Positions 1-4,922 of a stretch of DNA of 5,743 bases are shown piece by piece; within the stretch, counting starts at the first letter, position 1; each line of letters begins with the position of its first letter. The notes under the pieces were generated by a model. That model was not told where the DNA came from, did not search any database, and was given only the letters and a program-made list of their open reading frames with translations. The translations under genes and the position numbers were made by a program. Source of the DNA: an uncultured Thermoproteales archaeon (GTDB lineage Archaea > Thermoproteota > Thermoprotei > Thermoproteales > Thermoproteaceae); the NCBI GenBank assembly GCA_946480885.1, contig CAMLLK010000082.1:1-5743 (forward strand), in the 5' to 3' direction.

Positions 1-2
1 AA

Positions 3-17
3 ACATTGAGACAATGT
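3..17. repeat. Short hyphenated palindrome upstream of the B3/B4 gene
   Basis: A perfect inverted repeat with 6-bp arms (ACATTG / CAATGT) and a 3-bp spacer. It sits directly before the TATA-like stretch at 17-24, so it could be an operator-type dyad. It is short and at the window edge, so chance or the tail of a larger element cannot be excluded. Confidence 0.3.
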
Positions 18-24
18 ATTTTTA
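17..24 (+). promoter_or_regulatory. TATA-like box (box A) of the B3/B4 gene
   Basis: The stretch TATTTTTA is the only AT-rich box before the first gene. Archaeal TATA boxes are usually centred about 25-27 bp before the transcription start, which would put the start near base 44-47. That fits a leaderless message beginning at the second in-frame GTG (44) better than the first GTG (35). Confidence 0.4.
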
Positions 25-34
25 GACCCCCGAT

Positions 35-712
35 GTGTTAGACGTGGATTTGGAGATAATAAACGAAGTTAAAAACCTCTGCGTCTTCATAGTCTACGAC
101 GTAATAAAGGGAGTGGACAACAGTACATATCCGCCGGAGTTGGAAAGAGAAATTAAGTCGGCGGTAGAGGAGGCGAGGCGTCTATATAGCTTAGATGCTT
201 TGAAAGAACATTCAATAATTAGAGCCTATAGAGACTTCTATTGGAGAGTCCTTAAGATTGACCCTACAAAACAGAGACCTTCTCAAGAGGCGTTGCTTAG
301 GCGTATACTACGGGGTGGAGACCTCCCCCGTATAAGCCCAGTGGTTGACATAGGCAACGCCGTGTCGATTAAATATTTAGTGCCCATAGGCCTATACGAC
401 ATATCTAAAATTAGAGGTGGCAAGTTGAGGCTAAGACTTTCTGAAAGGGGGGAGTTATTCTACCCGATAGGGGGCGGCGTAGAGGAGCTAGAAGGCCAAA
501 TAGTCCTCGCAGCGGGTGGCCAAATACTCCACGTCTACCCCTATAGAGACAGCGTCGAGACAAAAATCGACGTGTCAACTAGAGATGTATTAGCGGTAGT
601 GGCCGGGGTGAGGGGGGTAGACTTACAGAGGCTGATAGACGCCGCCAATGCGTTGAGGAGATTTTTTAAAATATTGGGCGGAGAGCCAGTAGGCGATATA
701 AAATCAGCGTAG
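35..712 (+). CDS. Stand-alone B3/B4 tRNA-binding domain protein (COG3382-like)
   Basis: A 225-aa soluble protein made almost entirely of the B3/B4 fold found inside the phenylalanyl-tRNA synthetase beta subunit, where that region edits mischarged tRNA-Phe. The family is recognised from residues 78-122: TKQRPSQEALLRRIL, then GGDLP, then SPVVDIGNAVSIKYLVPIGLYD, the usual B3/B4 core, followed by a GxLxLR strand (129-134) and YPIGGGVEEL (143-152). The aminoacylation domains are absent, and the length is normal for solo members. Their substrate is not established; trans-editing or tRNA binding is an inference. The first in-frame start is GTG 35, since a TAG lies at 23-25; a second GTG at 44 fits the TATA spacing better and would remove only three residues. 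The 3' end overlaps the convergent P-loop gene by 9 bp. Confidence 0.85.
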   Translation: MLDVDLEIINEVKNLCVFIVYDVIKGVDNSTYPPELEREIKSAVEEARRLYSLDALKEHSIIRAYRDFYWRVLKIDPTKQRPSQEALLRRILRGGDLPRISPVVDIGNAVSIKYLVPIGLYDISKIRGGKLRLRLSERGELFYPIGGGVEELEGQIVLAAGGQILHVYPYRDSVETKIDVSTRDVLAVVAGVRGVDLQRLIDAANALRRFFKILGGEPVGDIKSA

Positions 713-2002
713 TCTTAAAAATCTATCTACTAACTCTTTCACTGTGGGCCCCTCGACAATTTTTAGACTCCAACTAACTCTAACAACCGGCTTATCAATC
801 TTTATGACGTCTTCAATCCTCGCCGGTGTTGCCACTACTACGTAATCGACATCAACTCTCCTAATTGTCTCTTCTAAATCTCTCTTTTGTTCATCTGTAT
901 ATCCAAGACTTGGGAGAACAGGACCTATTTCATATCTCTGGTAGACCTCCTTTACAACACCCACGGCGTGTGGTCTGGGGTCTACTACCACCGCTCCGCT
1001 CTTCACAGCGGCTATGTAGCCAGCGCCGTGGGGCAACCCGCCGTGTGTCACAGTGGGGGCGTCTTCAATCACTAACACTTTCTTACCCGCCAAGTTACGC
1101 TCTATCGATACGTCGAAATCTGCCTTAGTTATAGACGCAGTTGGGTTTACTGACTTAATATTTCTGACTATTTTCTCCACGTCTTCACTCTTCGCGCTCC
1201 CCACTTTAGTGATAAATACGGCATCTGCAATACGTAGATTAACCTCACCTGGGAAAGACCCCACCTCGTGGCCCGGCCTCCTGGCGTCTGTAACAACAAC
1301 TGTAAAATTAGGTTTGAAAAATGGAAAGTCGTTGTTGCCGCCGTCCCATATTATGACATCTCCAAGCCGCTCGGCCTCTCTAAGCACGATTCCGTAGTCT
1401 ACGCCAGCTAGTACGGGGACGCCCATGTCGACATATTGTTCAAACTCTTCTCTCTCTTCAAAAGTCACTCTGTTGAGGTCTTCACGTCTCTTAAATACCT
1501 CCGCCGTTGTGTGTTCTAAATCTCTATAGGGCATGGGGTGTCTCACAACAGCCACCGAAACCCCTCTACTCAACAACTCTCTAACAAATTCTCTAGCCAC
1601 TGTGGATTTACCCGCGCCAGTTCTCGTAGCTGTTATAGCCAACACAGGTTTTATAGAGTGTAGATATGTGTCGGCTGGGCCGTGTATTTTAAACGTTGCC
1701 CCGCTGGCAAGTACTGTAGATATTATGTGGCCCACCTCGTCGTATAACAAATCGCTATACGCAAGCACAGCCTCGTCTACTCTCAACTCTTTTAAATAAC
1801 GAGCTAGTTCGTCATACGTCTTCCATAAATATATAGGTATCCCCTCGGGCAGGCCGGAGAGAGACGGGGGATATCTACGATTTGGAATAGGTATCTGAGT
1901 CATTAAAAACGCCACAACTCTATACCCACTGGAGTTTCTATACACAGTGTTGTAGACGTGGAAGTCTCTACCCGCCGCCCCGATTATAGCCACTCGACGC
2001 AT
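704..2002 (-). CDS. Predicted P-loop NTP-binding protein, COG2403 family (cyclic 2,3-diphosphoglycerate synthetase relative)
   Basis: A 432-aa soluble protein. Residues 1-115 form a Rossmann-like N-terminal domain (VAIIGAAGRDFHVYN at 4-18). The P-loop is RTGAGKST (127-134); the first glycine of the canonical Walker A is replaced by threonine, as I recall being usual for this family. The segment IIWDGGNNDFPFF (217-229) is a family hallmark around the Walker B position. TKV (265-267) may serve base recognition, and EDAPTVTHGG (313-322) is a conserved C-terminal block. The family is annotated as predicted GTPases and is related to cyclic 2,3-diphosphoglycerate synthetase, which makes a thermoprotective solute in some methanogens. 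Substrate and nucleotide here are unproven. ATG 2002 is favoured because a strong TATA box lies 25 bp upstream, implying a leaderless message. The gene is transcribed divergently from the metallophosphoesterase and ends convergently with the B3/B4 gene. Confidence 0.85.
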   Translation of the reverse strand: MRRVAIIGAAGRDFHVYNTVYRNSSGYRVVAFLMTQIPIPNRRYPPSLSGLPEGIPIYLWKTYDELARYLKELRVDEAVLAYSDLLYDEVGHIISTVLASGATFKIHGPADTYLHSIKPVLAITATRTGAGKSTVAREFVRELLSRGVSVAVVRHPMPYRDLEHTTAEVFKRREDLNRVTFEEREEFEQYVDMGVPVLAGVDYGIVLREAERLGDVIIWDGGNNDFPFFKPNFTVVVTDARRPGHEVGSFPGEVNLRIADAVFITKVGSAKSEDVEKIVRNIKSVNPTASITKADFDVSIERNLAGKKVLVIEDAPTVTHGGLPHGAGYIAAVKSGAVVVDPRPHAVGVVKEVYQRYEIGPVLPSLGYTDEQKRDLEETIRRVDVDYVVVATPARIEDVIKIDKPVVRVSWSLKIVEGPTVKELVDRFLRLR

Positions 2003-2020
2003 GTAGAAATAAAACTACAT
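2001..2020. repeat. Inverted repeat between the TATA box and start of the COG2403 gene (possible operator)
   Basis: Perfect 6-bp arms, ATGTAG at 2001-2006 and CTACAT at 2015-2020, with an 8-bp A-rich spacer. One arm includes bases of the start codon, and the other borders the TATA box of the minus-strand gene. A dimeric regulator bound here would cover the predicted transcription start. The placement suggests an operator, but arms this short can arise by chance in AT-rich DNA. Confidence 0.4.
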
Positions 2021-2033
2021 ACTTATATATATT
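2021..2033 (-). promoter_or_regulatory. TATA box of the COG2403 gene
   Basis: On the minus strand this reads AATATATATAAGT, an excellent archaeal box A. Its centre is about 25 bp upstream of ATG 2002, so transcription probably begins at or next to the start codon (leaderless). Confidence 0.6.
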
Positions 2034-2042
2034 ACTAAATAG

Positions 2043-2053
2043 ATAGTAACTAT
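2043..2053. repeat. 11-bp palindrome at the TATA box of the metallophosphoesterase gene
   Basis: ATAGT-A-ACTAT is a perfect palindrome with one central base. It covers the expected BRE position and runs into the TATA box on the plus strand. An overlapping pair of 6-bp arms, TTACTA (2032-2037) and TAGTAA (2044-2049), bridges the two divergent promoters. It may be a regulator site, or simply AT-rich symmetry. Confidence 0.3.
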
Positions 2054-2057
2054 AAGT
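2050..2057 (+). promoter_or_regulatory. TATA-like box of the metallophosphoesterase gene
   Basis: CTATAAGT is centred about 25 bp before ATG 2079, the spacing expected of a leaderless archaeal transcript. It lies back to back with the minus-strand promoter, so the whole 76-bp gap is promoter DNA. Confidence 0.5.
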
Positions 2058-2078
2058 TTGGCATAATTTAGAGATTGT

Positions 2079-2678
2079 ATGATTGTAATTAGCGACGTAC
2101 ACATAGGGTCTCGCCATTCTAGAGTACAAGATCTGCGAAAATGTCTAAAAACATTAGAGCCCGACGTCGTAGTCATAGCGGGCGATCTATTCGACGACCA
2201 GTTTAGAAAAGTCTCTGTAGACGAGGCGACGAGACTTTTTAAAAAAGCTATAGAGATACTGTCGATTAAGCCGAGAGAGCTATATATCTCACTAAGCTCT
2301 TCTTCTCATGACCCACAGCTCCCCGGCCCCTTTTCGGCTAAGATAGAGAATATAGAAGTAGTGGCTTACAACGGCCCCCTTGTGATTGAGAATAAGATAA
2401 AGGCCGTTGTGACTCACGGAGATCAAATAGTGCAGAGCGGAGTATTGGCCTATTTCATAGACTTAGTAAACAGAGGGAGAGTTGGAAGGTTGATTAAAAA
2501 AAGACTAGGCTTAGGTAGAGATACGTGGTTAATATACGGCCACAGCCACGTTCCACATGTAGACTCCGTGTGGAGGATTTTAAACCCAGGAAGTTGGAAA
2601 ATCTACGGCTTTAGACGACTCAGAGGGGGGGTTTTTACACTACCTCCTGCCGAGCCTCTCTGCAAGCCAGACCTCTAG
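2079..2678 (+). CDS. Calcineurin-type metallophosphoesterase
   Basis: A 199-aa soluble phosphoesterase of the two-metal MPP superfamily. The motifs run in order: DVH (6-8), GDLFD (35-39), HDP (77-79) within a serine run, THGD (112-115) and GHSH (154-157), followed by the usual LNPGSW (168-173). These give the Asp, His and catalytic His-Asp residues of a di-metal site. Motif III is normally GNHD or GNHE; here it reads SSHD, so the metal-bridging asparagine is replaced by serine (S76) while the catalytic His77 and Asp78 stay. Activity may be altered or the site may tolerate the change. The substrate (phosphomonoester, diester or nucleotide) cannot be read from the sequence. ATG 2079 has a well-spaced TATA box and leaves only one residue before the core beta strand. 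The 3' end carries a G7T5 run and overlaps the convergent 160-aa gene by 39 bp. Confidence 0.85.
   Translation: MIVISDVHIGSRHSRVQDLRKCLKTLEPDVVVIAGDLFDDQFRKVSVDEATRLFKKAIEILSIKPRELYISLSSSSHDPQLPGPFSAKIENIEVVAYNGPLVIENKIKAVVTHGDQIVQSGVLAYFIDLVNRGRVGRLIKKRLGLGRDTWLIYGHSHVPHVDSVWRILNPGSWKIYGFRRLRGGVFTLPPAEPLCKPDL
2625..2636 (+). repeat. G7T5 homopolymer run near the metallophosphoesterase 3' end
   Basis: Seven G followed by five T within codons for the RGGVF segment. Such a run is prone to slippage and sequencing error. The frame as read continues for 14 more codons and gives a normal C-terminus, so no frameshift needs to be assumed. Only the last residues would be affected by an error. Confidence 0.4.
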
Positions 2679-3122
2679 CCTCTCAATAGCCTCTGGCAGC
2701 TGTCCAAGTTGGACTACCTCTCTCTGTATCGTATCTACGCCGAGACACCTCTCCCACATTACTCTATACTCGACGTTGCCCCTCGCCACGCGTCTAATAT
2801 TATCCCATGTGGGCTCCATGTAGTTTAACACAGCGCCAGGCCCCGCGTAGGCAATTCTATGGGCGTAGCCTATGTACAACAACTCGCCAGATGCGTGGCT
2901 AAGTACTTTAGACAAAGTCTGGCGTCTACAAGTCGATGTATTTAACAACCTGGCCTTGTACCCAAGTTTCGCCACCAACGCGCCGAATACCGCAAATTGG
3001 TATGAAGAGCCGGGAGGAGGGGGGATTATAGTGACCTCCCCCAGAGGGTCATATACGTCGAAGAGTAAGTAGGTGTAGAAATCTCTTATGACGTACTTGC
3101 CGACCACCTCGCCGAGGATCAT
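2640..3122 (-). CDS. Conserved-looking protein of unknown function, coupled to a DsbA-like gene
   Basis: I do not recognise a family for this 160-aa protein. What can be seen: an N-terminal beta-rich part (EVVGKYVIRDFYTYLLFDVYD), a PPPPGSS turn (34-40) leading to a short hydrophobic helix (YQFAVFGALVAKLGY, 41-55), a second small-residue segment IAYAGPGAVLNY (90-101), and an acidic/basic amphipathic C-terminal helix (about 142-160). There are two cysteines, C65 and C126, and no clear signal peptide or transmembrane span. A PPPPGSS loop before a helix could be a phosphate- or nucleotide-binding turn, but it does not match a Walker motif. Its ATG overlaps the stop of the upstream DsbA-like gene as ATGA, so translation is probably coupled and the two products likely act together. 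The 3' end overlaps the convergent metallophosphoesterase by 39 bp. Confidence 0.75.
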   Translation of the reverse strand: MILGEVVGKYVIRDFYTYLLFDVYDPLGEVTIIPPPPGSSYQFAVFGALVAKLGYKARLLNTSTCRRQTLSKVLSHASGELLYIGYAHRIAYAGPGAVLNYMEPTWDNIRRVARGNVEYRVMWERCLGVDTIQREVVQLGQLPEAIERLEVWLAERLGRR

Positions 3123-3649
3123 AGACTACCCAAGGCCTCTATTACCTCCTCGGGCTTCATATAGCCGAAGTGTATATACCCACGGCCTTTTGTAAAATTG
3201 TAGAAAAGTAATGTGGGGGTGCCGTAGATGCCTAACTCCTCTGCGGCTTTTTCACATTCGTCTAGTCCGTCGACTGTACAATCTCTCAATTCCACTCTCC
3301 CTCCGCTGAACACCTCTCTAATAAACTTCAACCGCTCGTCATGAGGGAGACATCTCAACGCGCGGTGTAGAGGCTCGGCGTCTTTATGCACGACGTAGTC
3401 ACACATTGCGTACGTCAAAACGCCTTTATTCGCCAACTCTAATAAAATATCTTCAGTGTCTCGGAAGAGTCTACTACAGAATGGACACTTTAGATCAAAA
3501 AATACTAAAACCAAACGGTCTCCACTCCCCACCCTCACAACAGACATATCTAACAATCTCTTCACAACTTCTGTCTTCGTGACAGGAGTCAATCTAGGCT
3601 TAGACCGCTTAAATATCACGGCGTTAAAAACATATAACCATAAAAACAT
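3119..3649 (-). CDS. DsbA-like thiol:disulfide oxidoreductase (thioredoxin fold, CPFC)
   Basis: Up to 176 aa. The catalytic motif CPFC (55-58) follows the beta strand LVLVFFDLK, and the cis-proline is in GTPT (P145); an insertion of about 85 residues, including CDYVVHKDAEPLHRAL, lies between them as in the DsbA/DsbG group. These features support a thiol oxidase, reductase or isomerase. Four other cysteines (83, 100, 124, 132) could form structural or relay disulfides. The start is uncertain. ATG 3649 gives a short hydrophobic N-terminus (FLWLYVFNAVIF) that could be a marginal membrane anchor, but no TATA box sits at the right distance. GTG 3619 has the T-rich stretch at 3640-3648 about 26 bp upstream and would give a 166-aa cytosolic protein. 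The gene heads an operon with the 160-aa gene (ATGA overlap) and diverges from a second thioredoxin-fold gene. Confidence 0.85.
   Translation of the reverse strand: MFLWLYVFNAVIFKRSKPRLTPVTKTEVVKRLLDMSVVRVGSGDRLVLVFFDLKCPFCSRLFRDTEDILLELANKGVLTYAMCDYVVHKDAEPLHRALRCLPHDERLKFIREVFSGGRVELRDCTVDGLDECEKAAEELGIYGTPTLLFYNFTKGRGYIHFGYMKPEEVIEALGSL
3640..3648 (-). promoter_or_regulatory. Alternative TATA-like box for a GTG 3619 start of the DsbA-like gene
   Basis: On the minus strand this reads GTTTTTATGG into TTATATG, inside the first codons of the longer reading. Its centre lies about 26 bp before GTG 3619, matching leaderless spacing. If used, the apparent hydrophobic N-terminus is translated promoter DNA rather than protein. 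Confidence 0.35.
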
Positions 3650-3709
3650 TAAACCGGTGGCGAAATTGGTCTTTGCTGATCTGTGACGAGGGGAACGATT
3701 ACGGAATCA

Positions 3710-3717
3710 TTAAAAAT
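3710..3717 (+). promoter_or_regulatory. TATA-like box of the CKSS thioredoxin-fold gene
   Basis: TTAAAAAT is centred about 22 bp before ATG 3736, slightly short of the ideal distance but close to leaderless. It is the most AT-rich box in the 86-bp divergent gap. Read on the minus strand (ATTTTTAA) it could also serve the DsbA-like operon with a leader of roughly 35-40 bases. Confidence 0.4.
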
Positions 3718-3735
3718 GTATTACATATCCAACTT

Positions 3736-4473
3736 ATGATAAAAGTAGTAATTCACTACACATGTAAGTCTTCCTATAAAATCTTTAAGGCTCTTAAAGA
3801 CACCCCTGGCGTCGAGTTTGAAGTAGCTAAAACACCATATTTTACATACCTAAAACGATATGTAGTAAGCGTGCCCGCCGTCTTCTACAACGACGAGTTA
3901 ACACTCCTAGACCCAGTGGAGCCAAGTGACGTAGTTACGTTGAGAGACGGCAAGAATGAAAAAGAGCTACCGATAGAAGAGGCCGTGGAGAATTTCATAA
4001 AGGGAGTATTGGCCAGCCAAGCTCTCTTAACAATAACAATGTTATACAAATCGATAAAGCCGATACTAGACCCCCAACTAGTCGCCGTCCTCTCAAGAGC
4101 GAAATACCACCGACAAGAGGCAAAGACACCACAGATACTAGAGAAGTTAAGAAAAGACGATGGCGAGATAATAAAAGAAAAGTGGGACATTCTGACGAAG
4201 TCATTAACCTTCGGACTAGTGAGAGAGCTATACTGGCTCGGCATCGACATAGACTCAATAGAAAAACCCCACGTCAAAATGTGGCTATTGGCAAAAGCCA
4301 CGGTAGGCAGACTAGGACTCCCCACGCCCACGCCCACAGTGCCAGAAGACGTAGCCGACGCAGTGTATAAAATCCTAAGAGACGTAGGTAGGAGATACCT
4401 AGACAAAATAGCTGAAGAACAAAAGACTATACAAGCCGACGTCGAGTATAACAGGTATACTGAAAGTTTTTAG
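3736..4473 (+). CDS. Putative thioredoxin-fold protein with CKSS motif and helical C-terminal domain
   Basis: 245 aa from ATG 3736. Residues 1-60 read as a small thioredoxin/glutaredoxin-like fold: strand IKVVIHYT, then C10-K-S-S13 at the active-site position, helix YKIFKALKD, strand VEFEV, and SVPAVFYNDELTLLDP, where P47 can be the cis-proline. With one cysteine it resembles monothiol CxxS proteins, which resolve mixed disulfides or bind glutathione-like thiols or metal clusters. Residues 82-235 are predicted from composition to be mostly alpha-helical, with a PTPTPT linker at 196-201; I do not recognise this domain. A TTG at 3673 would add 21 residues, but these translate the promoter region and do not fit the fold, so ATG 3736 is chosen. 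Third codon positions are strikingly A/C-rich: no codon ends in T from 4201 to 4365. The gene precedes the ribonucleotide reductase by 59 bp on the same strand, suggesting a possible redox partnership. The fold is inferred from pattern only. Confidence 0.75.
   Translation: MIKVVIHYTCKSSYKIFKALKDTPGVEFEVAKTPYFTYLKRYVVSVPAVFYNDELTLLDPVEPSDVVTLRDGKNEKELPIEEAVENFIKGVLASQALLTITMLYKSIKPILDPQLVAVLSRAKYHRQEAKTPQILEKLRKDDGEIIKEKWDILTKSLTFGLVRELYWLGIDIDSIEKPHVKMWLLAKATVGRLGLPTPTPTVPEDVADAVYKILRDVGRRYLDKIAEEQKTIQADVEYNRYTESF
4321..4338 (+). repeat. Triplicated hexamer encoding a Pro-Thr linker
   Basis: CCCACG twice followed by CCCACA, in frame, encoding PTPTPT. It probably forms an extended linker between helical segments of the CKSS protein. 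It is a site where copy number could vary between strains. Confidence 0.6.
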
Positions 4474-4489
4474 ATACTGTATAGACATT

Positions 4490-4506
4490 GTTCACACGTA
4501 TTGAAC
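4490..4506. repeat. Inverted repeat before the reductase TATA box
   Basis: Arms GTTCA (4490-4494) and TGAAC (4502-4506) with a 7-bp spacer lie just upstream of the TATA-like box. The position suits an operator or activator site for the reductase. It does not resemble the NrdR-box consensus of bacteria, and 5-bp arms are weak evidence. Confidence 0.25.
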
Positions 4507-4512
4507 TTATTA
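4505..4512 (+). promoter_or_regulatory. TATA-like box of the ribonucleotide reductase gene
   Basis: ACTTATTA is centred about 25 bp before ATG 4533, consistent with a leaderless transcript. This favours ATG 4533 over the upstream in-frame TTG at 4488, which lies before the box. Confidence 0.45.
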
Positions 4513-4532
4513 GACAGAGACGAGATGTTCAT

Positions 4533-4922
4533 ATGTCTGTTGTGAAGTTTGATGGTAGGAGGGAGCCGTTTAGTGTGGAGAAGCTTAGGGGGTCTGTGGA
4601 GAGGGCTGCTGCTGAGGTGGGTGTTTCTATAGATGGTGTGGTGGATTTTGTTGTGGATAGAGAGGTTGGGTCTTGGGAGCTGGCTGATATGGTTCATGTG
4701 GAGTTGCTTAGGGGGGCGATTGATAGGCCTGAGTTTGCTGAGGTGGCTAAGGCCCACCTCTTGGGTAGGGTGTATAAAGAGGTGTTTGGGAAGGAGTTTT
4801 TAAAGAGTGGTGGTGACTATGGTGAGTATGCTAGGGCTGCCTTTAGGCGGCTTGTAGAGTCTGGCGTGGTGAGGGGCGAGGCGTTTGAGTTGTTGTCTAG
4901 GCTTGGGGTTGATAGTGAGTTT
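4533..4922 (+). other. G/T-rich codon block at the 5' end of the reductase gene
   Basis: Of the first 72 codons none end in C and only two end in A; over codons 1-130 just 12 end in A or C. From about 4923 C-ended codons return, and in the last 74 codons of the window about 31 end in C. The block covers the ATP-cone and about 45 further residues, so its edge does not coincide with the domain boundary. Possible causes are local strand-asymmetric mutation or recombination with a donor of different composition. Confidence 0.75.

Larger units (their letters stand above)
4474..4532. other. Intergenic strand-composition switch point
   Basis: This 59-bp gap separates an A/C-biased sense strand to the left from a G/T-biased one to the right. 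It holds the reductase promoter, a 9-bp palindrome ATACTGTAT (4474-4482) and a small inverted repeat (4490-4506). A seven-codon out-of-frame mini-ORF (4525-4545, MFICLL) overlaps the reductase start. The skew is directly visible; calling the gap a functional element is inference. Confidence 0.5.

Noticed and set aside
1053..1799. Plus-strand frames of 114 and 88 codons opposite the COG2403 gene
   Set aside because: They are antisense shadows of a gene with clear motifs and have no promoter or recognisable domain.
3673..3735. TTG 3673 as the start of the CKSS protein
   Set aside because: The added 21 residues translate the divergent promoter, including its TATA-like box; ATG 3736 begins exactly at the first beta strand.
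3885..4406. A 173-codon open frame on the minus strand inside the CKSS gene
   Set aside because: It is antisense to a better gene, its product is a low-complexity Ser-rich string with no domain, and its openness follows from the A/C-rich sense strand.
4461..4473. T-run at the end of the CKSS gene as a terminator
   Set aside because: Only four to five T in a row, overlapping the stop codon; too weak to call although archaeal terminators can be simple T-runs.
4470..4757. A 95-codon minus-strand frame opposite the reductase start
   Set aside because: It is the complement of the G/T-rich block, giving a His/Pro/Leu/Asn-rich product; the plus frame encodes a clear ATP-cone.
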